Shown piece by piece: positions 1-6,786 of a DNA stretch of 24,374 nt. The stretch's first letter is position 1. Every line of letters starts with the position of its first letter. The notes beneath the pieces are model-generated. The model ran no database searches, was not told the origin of the DNA, and saw nothing but the letters and a program-made list of their open reading frames with translations. This stretch comes from Planctomycetota bacterium (GTDB lineage: Bacteria; Planctomycetota; Phycisphaerae; FEN-1346; JAACEH01). Position numbers and translations under genes: made by a program. The stretch lies in the NCBI GenBank assembly GCA_016935955.1, contig JAFGPY010000306.1, positions 1 to 24,374 of the forward strand. The letters are read 5' to 3'.

Positions 1-499
1 TCAGCCGCTCGCTGGCGTCCTCGGCGCTTATCCTGGTGGGGATTCCGGTGCGGAAGAACAGGTGGTCGACGGTTCGGGCGCCCATCTCGCTCATGGCCAC
101 GATACGCCGCGTGACGGCCTTGCCGCCGGCCATGCCGACGGCCGAGATGCCGAGCACGTACTTGTCGGTGATGTCGCCGCAGAAGATGATCGTGTAGGTG
201 ATCCGCTCGTAGAAACGCTTGAAAAGGGCGGTCATCAGACCGTTTCGGACCGAGACGCCGCAAACCAGCCCGTCCGCGGCACGGATACGCTCGATGACTC
301 CCGCCATGTCATCGTCGATCGTGCACCGGCCCGTCCTGAGGCACGTGAAGCAGCCGGTGCAGTCCTTCATCTCGATCTCGGCAAGGTGCAGTCGATCGAC
401 CTCTGCCCCTCGCGATTCCAGCCGCTGGGCAACGGCGTCCACGCAGTTGTGAACGAAGCCCCCCGACTTGGGATTGCCATAGACCGCAAGAATCCTCAT
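1..499 (-). CDS. Iron-sulfur flavoprotein / NADPH-dependent FMN reductase family (partial, C-terminus off the left edge)
   Basis: Flavodoxin-fold electron-transfer protein, probably binding FMN and one 4Fe-4S cluster. The N-terminus MRILAVYGNPKSGG is the typical first beta strand and phosphate-binding loop of the NADPH-dependent FMN reductase family. Around residues 47-60 it has a compact cluster motif (DCTGCFTC...C, spacing CX2CX2CX5C), as in the iron-sulfur flavoprotein (Isf) branch, which reduces O2 or peroxide in anaerobes. About 166 codons are visible and the stop lies beyond the window. The start ATG at 499 has a strong GAGGAGG ribosome site a few bases upstream. It lies downstream of rubrerythrin on the same strand, separated by a terminator and its own promoter, which fits a role in oxidative-stress or redox handling. 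Physiological donor and acceptor cannot be read from sequence. Confidence 0.85.
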   Translation of the reverse strand, partial: MRILAVYGNPKSGGFVHNCVDAVAQRLESRGAEVDRLHLAEIEMKDCTGCFTCLRTGRCTIDDDMAGVIERIRAADGLVCGVSVRNGLMTALFKRFYERITYTIIFCGDITDKYVLGISAVGMAGGKAVTRRIVAMSEMGARTVDHLFFRTGIPTRISAEDASERL

Positions 500-553
500 G
501 GGGTGCCTCCTCTCGAACTCCGCCTGGGTGCTGCGACACGAATGCCATTGTGG

Positions 554-582
554 ATTCTCCGCGCAGCGGCAAGCCGTGTCAA
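554..582 (-). promoter_or_regulatory. Candidate sigma70-type promoter for the Fe-S flavoprotein gene
   Basis: On the minus strand a perfect TTGACA (577-582) is followed after 17 bases by GAGAAT (554-559). Predicted start of transcription is near 547, giving a leader of about 48 bases before the ATG at 499. The -35 is perfect; the -10 matches 4 of 6. Confidence 0.5.
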
Positions 583-604
583 GGACGCGGGGACGCGCCA
601 TTCC

Positions 605-648
605 ATAAAACCCGGCGGCGCGAACTCTCGCGAGTCCGCGCCGCCGGG
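605..648 (-). terminator. Intrinsic terminator after rubrerythrin
   Basis: A perfect 12-bp GC-rich stem (611-622 with 637-648, arm CCCGGCGGCGCG on the plus strand) with a 14-base loop. Read on the minus strand it is followed by TTTTATGG. It begins 33 bases after the rubrerythrin stop, so it should end that transcript before the flavoprotein promoter. Confidence 0.7.
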
Positions 649-680
649 AACGGTTGCCGCACTTCCACCAAGTCGCTACG

Positions 681-1184
681 TCACTCGACTTCCTTGAAGG
701 CTTTCTTGCCCGCGCCGCACACCGGGCACTGGTCGGGCGGTTCGCCTTCGACCGTGTTGCCGCAGATGCTGCAGACGTAGACCTTGGTCACGGGCAGTTG
801 GCCGCCGGCGTCCAGCGCCGCCTTGTACTTCTTGTAGAGGTTGGCGTGAATCCTCTCCACCTCGTTGGCCCAGCGGAACATCCTCAGGGCGGTCTGGTTG
901 CCTTCAGCTTCGGCCTCGATGATGAAGTCCGGGTACATCTTCTCGAACTCGTAAGTCTCGCCGTTGATGGCTTCGTCCAGATTGTCCACCGTGCTGCCGA
1001 TGCCTCCCATGGCCGCCAGGTGCCCGTGGGCGTGAATCGTCTCGGCGGCTGCGGCCGCACGGAACAGCTTGGCGATCTGGCCCTGGCCCTCCTTTTCGGC
1101 CACCTTGGCGAAGGCCAGGTACTTGCGATTGGCCTGGCTCTCGCCCGCGAATGCGGCCCTGACGTTCTGCTCGGTATTGGACAT
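681..1184 (-). CDS. rbr: Rubrerythrin
   Basis: Non-haem di-iron peroxidase that reduces hydrogen peroxide in the cytoplasm, with electrons passed through its rubredoxin domain. The protein has 167 residues. The N-terminal four-helix ferritin-like domain carries the expected iron ligands: E15 in AFAGESQA, E48 with the following H51 (ETIHAHGH), the acidic stretch IIEAEAEGN near 88-96, and E110/H113 in NEVERIH. The C-terminal rubredoxin domain has C138-x2-C141 and C153-x2-C156. Order and length fit the compact rubrerythrins of anaerobes. The ATG at 1184 follows a GGAGGAAGGAG ribosome site. It is monocistronic: own promoter upstream and a strong terminator downstream. It is divergent from the methyltransferase gene at 1396. 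Confidence 0.97.
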   Translation of the reverse strand: MSNTEQNVRAAFAGESQANRKYLAFAKVAEKEGQGQIAKLFRAAAAAETIHAHGHLAAMGGIGSTVDNLDEAINGETYEFEKMYPDFIIEAEAEGNQTALRMFRWANEVERIHANLYKKYKAALDAGGQLPVTKVYVCSICGNTVEGEPPDQCPVCGAGKKAFKEVE

Positions 1185-1243
1185 AACGGTCTCCTTCCTC
1201 CCCCATTCCAGCCCCGGTCATGGCGGCGCGATCAGCTTATAGC

Positions 1244-1272
1244 CTTTTATGGCCATTTCCGTTTTTGGTCAA
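1244..1272 (-). promoter_or_regulatory. Candidate promoter for rubrerythrin
   Basis: Minus strand TTGACC (1267-1272), 17 bases, then TAAAAG (1244-1249). An AT-rich TATAAG follows just downstream (1236-1241) and could be an alternative -10, though no -35 matches it. The leader to the ATG at 1184 would be about 50 bases. I saw no clear peroxide-regulator box. Confidence 0.4.
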
Positions 1273-1303
1273 GACCCCTGCGTCCCGGTGACGCCTATCA
1301 CCG

Positions 1304-1330
1304 TTGTCCGGAGGGCCGGTCTGCTACAAT
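1304..1330 (+). promoter_or_regulatory. Weak candidate promoter for the UroD-family gene
   Basis: TACAAT (1325-1330) in the context GCTACAAT, with TTGTCC 15 bases upstream. The -10 resembles others in this window (TAGAAT, TAAGAT), but the spacing is short, so only the -10 is credible. Confidence 0.3.
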
Positions 1331-1395
1331 TCCGGGTGTCGTAACCATGCTGCGACCGTTGATGGGGTTTCGCCGCTTATTGAGGTCTTTCCACG

Positions 1396-2421
1396 ATGCG
1401 TCTGATCAATTGGGTCCGCAAAGCTGATCGCCGCCTGGTGGTTCCACTGGCCGGGTTCCCCGGCGCGCAACTGACCGGCTCGACGATCAAGCAGAACGAG
1501 TTCAACGCCGAGTTGCAGTACCGCACGCTCTACAAGCTGGCCGAGTACGCGCAGCCGGACGCCCTGTTCATGATCATGGACCTTTCGGTCGAGGCTAACG
1601 CCCTGGGGCTGCCGGTGCGTTTCCCGCTGGCCGAGTCCGCCAGCGTCGAGCATCACCCGGTCCGCGAGATCGCCGACCTTGAGCAGTACAAGGTGATCGA
1701 CCCGATGGGCGATTGCCGCGTCTGGGTCTTTCTGGAGACGATGCGCCGTCTGGCCAAGCGCGTGCACATGCCCAAGGGAGCCTACGTCAGCGGACCGTTC
1801 ACCCTGGCCGGCCTGCTCATGGGAGCCAACCAGATCGCCCTCGACACCATCGACCGGCCCGACGTGGTCCAGGCGGTCGTCAACTACGCGGAGCGGATCA
1901 TCATCAACTACGCTTCGGCCCTTGTCGAGGCCGGCGCCGACATGATCTGCATCCTGGAACCGACGGCCAGTTTCCTGTCGCCTCGGGCGTTCGCCGAATT
2001 CTCCGGCCGCAGCATCAGCCAGATCGTCCGCCACATCGACGCCATGTCGATCCTGCACATTTGCGGTAACACGACGAACCTGATCGAGGAGATGGCGGCC
2101 ACCGGTGTGCAAGGGCTGTCGATCGGGCCGCTGGTCAACCTGCCTGAAGCCGCCGCCAAGGTGCCTTCCGAATGTGTCCTGATGGGCAACATCGATCCGG
2201 TGCGCGTGATGGTCAACGGGTCGCCGGACGACGTACGCCGCGCGGTCCGCGACCTAGGCGAGCAGATGAAGAGCTTCGAAAACTTCATTGTCGCCACCGG
2301 GTGCGACCTGCCGCCGGAGACGCCGCTGGGGAACATTCTGGCCCTGGTCGACGAGGCCCGCAAACTGCCCCGGCCGGTCAGGACGTACGACCTGGCGACG
2401 GTCCATGCGGCCGGATTCTGA
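1396..2421 (+). CDS. UroD-family (MtaA/CmuA-like) cobalamin-type methyltransferase
   Basis: A 341-residue TIM-barrel protein of the uroporphyrinogen decarboxylase superfamily, in the branch that moves methyl groups to or from corrinoid proteins rather than making haem. It carries the zinc-thiolate signature of that branch: H221-x-C223 in LHICGNTT, then C303 in ATGCDLPPETP, an HxC...C arrangement spaced as in MtaA/MtbA. True HemE enzymes lack this triad. Other family landmarks are VSGPFTLAG (131-139) and GNIDP (264-268). The ATG at 1396 has GAGG ten bases upstream. No corrinoid protein, reductive activator or substrate-specific MtaB-like partner lies in the window, so the substrate and partner are unknown. 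Methanol, methylamine, O-demethylation or homocysteine methylation are all possible. Confidence 0.85.
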   Translation: MRLINWVRKADRRLVVPLAGFPGAQLTGSTIKQNEFNAELQYRTLYKLAEYAQPDALFMIMDLSVEANALGLPVRFPLAESASVEHHPVREIADLEQYKVIDPMGDCRVWVFLETMRRLAKRVHMPKGAYVSGPFTLAGLLMGANQIALDTIDRPDVVQAVVNYAERIIINYASALVEAGADMICILEPTASFLSPRAFAEFSGRSISQIVRHIDAMSILHICGNTTNLIEEMAATGVQGLSIGPLVNLPEAAAKVPSECVLMGNIDPVRVMVNGSPDDVRRAVRDLGEQMKSFENFIVATGCDLPPETPLGNILALVDEARKLPRPVRTYDLATVHAAGF

Positions 2422-2558
2422 CCCGGGCCGCAAGACACACCGCGTAGCACGACCGCCGGGGTGACGGCGTCTTCGCCCGCAGTCCCGCTAAACTATCACA
2501 TGCCGCTGAGCCGATACCTGATTCGGGGGGAAGCTGTCTCCACGCTCAGGGGGCTCCA

Positions 2559-3575
2559 ATGGCTGACGACGTTCGGGTGATCGAGTGTTCACAGTGCGGT
2601 CGGTTGCACGAAGTGGCGCCGGGGGAGAAGCCCGGCACGTGCGATTGCGGCAACGCGCTGAAGGATCCCCACGAGGCCAAGGCCTCGGCGAAAGCTTCGG
2701 CCGACCAATCTTCCGACAACGGGTCTTCCGGTGACGGGGCCGAGGGAGAGGGCCGCGAGAAGCGGGGGCTCTTCTGTCGTGCCATTCGCAGTTGGCAAGT
2801 GATGTCAGCGGCCGCGATCGTGGTCATCGTCGGCATTCTCGCCGTGGTCTTCATGCGCTCTCCCGAGGTGAGTTTCGCCGAAATAAGCCTGAACGGATCG
2901 GGTGGCCTGTCGGGCGACGCCGACCGGGTCAACGTCGAGGTCTATCTGCGGATCATCGCCGACAACACACGGACCAAGGAACATTTGGCCGCCTCGGGCG
3001 TTCTTTTGCAATCGAAGCAGACCGAACTGCTGGTCACGCGGCTGTCGGAACTCGTGCTTCAACCCGATCTGGCGGCGCGAAAGCTGATGATCCGGATGCT
3101 CGGGCAACTGGGCGACGATCGGGCGTTGCCGGTCCTGGAGAAGCTTTTCCAGGACACCGACGCCACGATTCGCCAACTGGCCGTCAGCGCCGTGACGCAG
3201 ATCGACACGCCGAGCGCCGAGAGCATTCTTCGCAAGGGATTCGCCCAGCCCGACTGGGCCCGCGAGATGCTGCCGGGCGTGGCCATGGCCAGGAACCGTA
3301 CGGCCGCCAGGGTGCTCAGCGCCTGTCTCCGTCGACCGGAACTCTGCGCAGCCGCCGTTCAGGAGATCAAGCTCTGTCACGTGGACTTTTGCATTGCGGA
3401 CCTCAGTGCGGTGGCCGCCGACCGCAGGGAATCTCAGGAGATGCGTGTGATGGCCATAGAGGCCCTGGGCACCTTCGAGGGCCGTGAAGCCCACAAGGCC
3501 CTGGCCGACCTGCTCGACGATAGCGTCGTCGGCTGGAAGGCCCGCCAAGTGCTCGACGAGAAGGGCCGCCTCTAG
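2559..3575 (+). CDS. Zinc-ribbon, single-TM, HEAT-repeat protein of unknown function
   Basis: The 338-residue product has three parts. Residues 8-33 form a small zinc ribbon (C10-x2-C13 and C28-x-C30). Residues 36-70 are a charged, Ser/Gly/Glu-rich linker. Residues 82-99 are one hydrophobic membrane segment (MSAAAIVVIVGILAVVF). The rest, from about 155 to the end, is helical with HEAT-like repeats (for example LMIRMLGQLGDDRALPVLEK and AIEALGTFEGREAHKALADL). The N-terminal zinc ribbon should be cytoplasmic and the HEAT domain outside if the positive-inside rule holds (R/K-rich before the segment). No catalytic motif is visible; a scaffold or protein-binding role is an inference. Convergent with the GH32 gene. 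The ATG at 2559 has only a distant GGGGG-rich ribosome site. Confidence 0.8.
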   Translation: MADDVRVIECSQCGRLHEVAPGEKPGTCDCGNALKDPHEAKASAKASADQSSDNGSSGDGAEGEGREKRGLFCRAIRSWQVMSAAAIVVIVGILAVVFMRSPEVSFAEISLNGSGGLSGDADRVNVEVYLRIIADNTRTKEHLAASGVLLQSKQTELLVTRLSELVLQPDLAARKLMIRMLGQLGDDRALPVLEKLFQDTDATIRQLAVSAVTQIDTPSAESILRKGFAQPDWAREMLPGVAMARNRTAARVLSACLRRPELCAAAVQEIKLCHVDFCIADLSAVAADRRESQEMRVMAIEALGTFEGREAHKALADLLDDSVVGWKARQVLDEKGRL

Positions 3576-3611
3576 ACGGTCCCCGCTACAACTCACGACG
3601 CACACGAACCG

Positions 3612-3639
3612 ACGGCCGGAATGCTACGCCCCCGGCCGT
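3612..3639. terminator. Candidate bidirectional terminator between convergent genes
   Basis: A perfect 8-bp stem ACGGCCGG (3612-3619) / CCGGCCGT (3632-3639) with a 12-base loop sits between the stops of the HEAT protein (3575) and GH32 (3668). The following T-tracts are short on both strands (TTCC plus, TCGGTT minus), so efficiency is uncertain. Confidence 0.45.
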
Positions 3640-3667
3640 TTCCGCATCTGTTTGGCGCAGGCTGCCG

Positions 3668-5068
3668 TCAGGTCAGCGGCCGGACCGCAATCTCCTCGAA
3701 GGTCGCCTCCCCGTTGTCGCAGAACAGGAGCAGGTCGCTTCCCGTCAGTTGCGGGATACGGTTGACGAGGCACCTCCGCTCGTCCACGCACACGTCGACG
3801 ATGTTGCCCTTGACCACGATGTCCAGCGTCAGTGGCCGATCGAGGCCGTCCACCCCCGTGATACAGTGCCGGGCCGTCGGCGTCGGAAGCGTCTCGCTCG
3901 GACTGCGGAGATCGACCGTCCCGCCCGAGGGGCAGAGGCGAAGCTCCGCCGCCATTTCGCAACGATTCGACGCCCGCAGGCACAACCCGTAGGCGACTGT
4001 TCCGGCGGTCGGCACGACGCGCAGGTGGACGCGAACGTCCTGTGGCACGTTTGACGTCTGAGCGGCACCGCGACCGTCCCGGGACGCGACAGTCACGCAG
4101 CCAGAGCCGTCCGCGGACACGCCCGACGTCCGCGTCTCCCACGCTGCGTCGAGTGGCTCGCCGGCAGCCGGGATCATCTCCGGCACAAACCTGCTCTGCA
4201 ACGTGCCGTCGGGGGCCTGCAGCAGTTCCTGGAACAGCATGTTGCCGTCCCATTGCCAGCGGTCGTTGTCGGCCGGATCGGCCAGCCAGGAGATGAACGA
4301 CACGCCAATGCGGCGGCCACCCGTAAATGGAGCTGTCTTCATCACGCGGCCCATGGGGCCGTTGAGCATGTCCACGGTCGGCCGCGTCCACGGTCCCAGC
4401 GGCTGTCGCGACATGCGATAGTGCGCGATTCCTCCATGACTGAACAACAGGTAGTACCATCCATTCCACGCGAAATAGTCCGGGCACTCGGGCACCCCGG
4501 GCAGGTCCATGTCCAGGAACGGTTCGACGACCTCCCACCGTCGCAGGTCGCGCGAGACTAGGTGTTCGAGGAACCCGCCGCGGCCGTGCAGCGAGGGGGC
4601 CTTTCGCCGCGTTGCGAGGAGCATGTGGAACAGGCCCGTTTCCTCGTCGCGGAACACGAACGGGTCGCGGTAGTCACGGGTCAGTTCCGGGCCCGGCGAC
4701 GCCAACGGATTAGGTCCGATTTTCTCGAACCGGACGCCGTCGGTGCCGATGGCCATGCCCAGGTGTTCGCTGTGGTCATTCAGGCGCGTCGCGTAGAAGG
4801 CGTAGAACGTGCCGTCGTGGTAGAACGTCGAGCCGGTGCAGAACGATCGTTCCCACTCCTGCTCGAAGCGGATCACGCGCCCGTGGTCGGTCCAGTGGAC
4901 CAAGTCCTCGCTGGTCATCAGCCACCACTCGTGACCGCCCAGTCCGCCGCGACCCTGATGATGGTTCTCGTCGCGCAGCCAATAAACGTAGAACGTGCCG
5001 TCGTGAAAGAACGGCATGCAGTCACCCACGAAGCATGGGTCCGGCGGCCTGAAGTACTGCATCGTCAT
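3668..5068 (-). CDS. Glycoside hydrolase family 32-like protein (beta-fructosidase type)
   Basis: The 466-residue protein has a five-bladed beta-propeller (about 1-310) and a C-terminal beta-sandwich (about 330-466), the clan-J layout. GH32 landmarks are in order: the RDP transition-state site at R134-D135-P136 (TRDYRDPFVF) and the acid/base motif E194-C-P (PECPDYFAW). The nucleophile position should be D16 in FVGDCMPFFHDG; the classical NDPNG around it is replaced, so the substrate may differ from plain sucrose or levan. No signal peptide is seen, so it probably acts in the cytoplasm. It is the second gene of an operon: the ROK kinase stops 35 bases upstream. That pairing supports cleavage of a fructose-containing sugar followed by phosphorylation. 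The start ATG at 5068 has GGAAGGAC upstream; ATG 5062 is an alternative. Confidence 0.82.
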   Translation of the reverse strand: MTMQYFRPPDPCFVGDCMPFFHDGTFYVYWLRDENHHQGRGGLGGHEWWLMTSEDLVHWTDHGRVIRFEQEWERSFCTGSTFYHDGTFYAFYATRLNDHSEHLGMAIGTDGVRFEKIGPNPLASPGPELTRDYRDPFVFRDEETGLFHMLLATRRKAPSLHGRGGFLEHLVSRDLRRWEVVEPFLDMDLPGVPECPDYFAWNGWYYLLFSHGGIAHYRMSRQPLGPWTRPTVDMLNGPMGRVMKTAPFTGGRRIGVSFISWLADPADNDRWQWDGNMLFQELLQAPDGTLQSRFVPEMIPAAGEPLDAAWETRTSGVSADGSGCVTVASRDGRGAAQTSNVPQDVRVHLRVVPTAGTVAYGLCLRASNRCEMAAELRLCPSGGTVDLRSPSETLPTPTARHCITGVDGLDRPLTLDIVVKGNIVDVCVDERRCLVNRIPQLTGSDLLLFCDNGEATFEEIAVRPLT

Positions 5069-5103
5069 GAGTACGTCCTTCCGGTCTTTCCTCAGCGGAT
5101 TCG

Positions 5104-5964
5104 TTACGTGTCTTCAAGACCCTCGCGGGCGATCATCAGGGCGCCGGCCAGGGCCGTGTCGTAGCCATAGTGTGACAGACGCACCTTGGGTGCGGGCACA
5201 AGCTTCAGGTGTTGCCGCATGACACGGCGGGCCGGCCGCAGCAATTTCTCGCCACGTGCGTGCGCGATGCCGCCGCCCAGGACAATGACGTCCGGCAGGT
5301 AGATCGTCGCCAGGTTTCTGAGTCCCTGGCCCAGGTTCCAGGCCACTTCCTGCCACTGGCCGTCGTCGAGTTGCTCGGCCGGGCGGCCGTATATCCGGCG
5401 AATGCCGTTGCCCGAGACTAGGGCCTCCAGGCAATCCCCGCAGCCGCACTCGCAGACGATGCGCTCGGGGTACGAGCAACGGAAGAGGATCGACTGGTGG
5501 GCCACCTCCGGGTGTTCGCCGCCGGCGCCGCGGTAGATCCGCCCGTCCACGATGAACCCGCCGCCCATGCCCGTGCTGAGCGTCAGATAGAGCAGCCGCC
5601 GCGCTCCGCGACCGAACTGCCGGTGCTCGCCCAGTGCGGCCACGTTGGTGTCCACGTCCACATGGAACGGGCATCCGAACCAGGTTTCCATCATCGATTT
5701 CAGTGGCACGTTGCGCCACTGGTCCTGGTGCAGGGGACTGACCACGCCGGTCCGCCAGTCGAGCGGCCCGCCGATGGCCGCCCCGATGCCGTCCAGCCTG
5801 CATCCGGCGCTGACCCGCTTGACCATCTCCTTCAGCAGTCGGAGGCCATCCTGGAGGGGTTGCGGCGTCGGCTCGCGGATGGTGGTTCCGGCGTGTCCCC
5901 GGCCGTCGGACGCAGCCGCCATGAACTTGGTGCCGCCAATGTCCAGGCCGACGTAGAGCGCCAT
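5104..5964 (-). CDS. ROK-family sugar kinase (fructokinase or glucokinase)
   Basis: ATP-dependent hexokinase-like enzyme of 286 residues. It begins directly with the ROK phosphate-binding motif (GLDIGGTKF, 6-14) and has no N-terminal helix-turn-helix, so it is a kinase rather than a ROK repressor. The catalytic Asp is D105 in VDTNVAALGE. The ROK signature follows: STGMGGGFIVDGRIYRGAGG (130-149), H156, then the zinc site C171-x-C173-G...C178-x-E180 (CECGCGDCLE). The start was set at ATG 5964, not at the longer upstream frame, because GAGGAC precedes it and the family fold begins there. It is the first gene of the operon with GH32, so fructokinase activity is a reasonable inference, but sequence alone cannot exclude glucose, mannose or allose. 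Confidence 0.88.
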   Translation of the reverse strand: MALYVGLDIGGTKFMAAASDGRGHAGTTIREPTPQPLQDGLRLLKEMVKRVSAGCRLDGIGAAIGGPLDWRTGVVSPLHQDQWRNVPLKSMMETWFGCPFHVDVDTNVAALGEHRQFGRGARRLLYLTLSTGMGGGFIVDGRIYRGAGGEHPEVAHQSILFRCSYPERIVCECGCGDCLEALVSGNGIRRIYGRPAEQLDDGQWQEVAWNLGQGLRNLATIYLPDVIVLGGGIAHARGEKLLRPARRVMRQHLKLVPAPKVRLSHYGYDTALAGALMIAREGLEDT

Positions 5965-6061
5965 GAATGTCCTCGTTTCCACCGGGTCGTGCCGACCGAG
6001 ACGCCCCGCGGCCGGTTGCGGTCTTCCCGCGGCGCGCGGTACAAATCCTGTGCCGACCAGG

Positions 6062-6090
6062 AATATCGGCGGTTCCAACCGCCCAGTCAA
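6062..6090 (-). promoter_or_regulatory. Candidate rok-GH32 promoter with an embedded operator-like palindrome
   Basis: Minus strand TTGACT (6085-6090), 17 bases, GATATT (6062-6067). Nearly the whole spacer is an inverted repeat, GGCGGTT-CC-AACCGCC (6068-6083, perfect 7-bp arms). A repressor bound there would block RNA polymerase directly. The leader to the ATG at 5964 would be about 90 bases. Confidence 0.45.
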
Positions 6091-6169
6091 GTGCATTCCT
6101 TTCTGCGACGGTCATCGCATGCGGTGCTTCTCGTGGGGGACATCCGAGCGAGCGGGGAGAGACGCCATC

Positions 6170-6197
6170 TTGACTTCTGGGCATCCTGCCTTAAGCT
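6170..6197 (+). promoter_or_regulatory. Candidate promoter for the FabZ-like gene
   Basis: TTGACT (6170-6175), 16 bases, TAAGCT (6192-6197). This is on the plus strand and divergent from the rok-GH32 promoter about 80 bases away. The leader to the ATG at 6234 would be about 30 bases. Confidence 0.45.
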
Positions 6198-6233
6198 AGA
6201 CGTTTTCTGAGAGAGCCACGAAAGGAGTGTCGG

Positions 6234-6707
6234 ATGCCCCCACAGTTGCTGATCGACGAATCGACGTTCGACGTGAACAAGGTCGTTATGCCGATCGAGG
6301 AAATCCGCAAGTACAACGCCCAGCGCCACGAGATGGAGCAGCTCAGCGGCGTGCTGCGATTCGATCCCGACGCCGGCGAAATCGTCTGCTTCAAGGACCT
6401 CGGCGACGGCGAGTTCTGGATTCGCGGCCACATTCCCGGCCGCCCGCTGATGCCCGGCGTCATCATGATCGAGGCGGCCGCGCAGATGTGCTCGCTCTAC
6501 TTCGGCCTCGTGTCACCGAGCGACAAGTTCATCGGTTTCGGCGGCGTGGACGACGTGAAGTTCCGCGGCCAGGTGGTGCCGGGCGACAAGCTCATCCTGC
6601 TCGGCAAACTAGTGGAACTGCGGCCGCGGCGGGCGATTTTCGACACTCAGGGCGTCGTCGACGGTAAGATGGTCTTCCAGGCCCGCATCACGGGCATGCC
6701 TATCTGA
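6234..6707 (+). CDS. fabZ: FabZ/FabA-type 3-hydroxyacyl-ACP dehydratase (hotdog fold)
   Basis: The 157-residue product has the hotdog active-site signature GHIPGRPLMPGVIMIEAAAQ (65-84). H66 is in the FabZ catalytic His position (normally HFPGRPxxPG) and E80 is the catalytic Glu. Known members dehydrate 3-hydroxyacyl-ACP in the fatty-acid elongation cycle in the cytoplasm. Compared with typical FabZ (about 145 residues) it has a slightly longer N-terminus. The ATG at 6234 is set by AAAGGAG six bases upstream. It stands apart from other fatty-acid genes, so it could be a paralogue acting on another acyl-ACP or acyl-CoA; the symbol is given at family level. Confidence 0.8.
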   Translation: MPPQLLIDESTFDVNKVVMPIEEIRKYNAQRHEMEQLSGVLRFDPDAGEIVCFKDLGDGEFWIRGHIPGRPLMPGVIMIEAAAQMCSLYFGLVSPSDKFIGFGGVDDVKFRGQVVPGDKLILLGKLVELRPRRAIFDTQGVVDGKMVFQARITGMPI

Positions 6708-6786
6708 CACGGTCGCGACTCGGCCGCTTGTGCTTCCCTGCAGGCGCGTTGCCGCGCAATCGAGTCTGCACCAGCGTGAGGGCGTT

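Noticed and set aside
1396..2421. Annotation as uroporphyrinogen decarboxylase (HemE)
   Set aside because: The HxC...C zinc site is that of the methyltransferase branch, and HemE proteins lack it.
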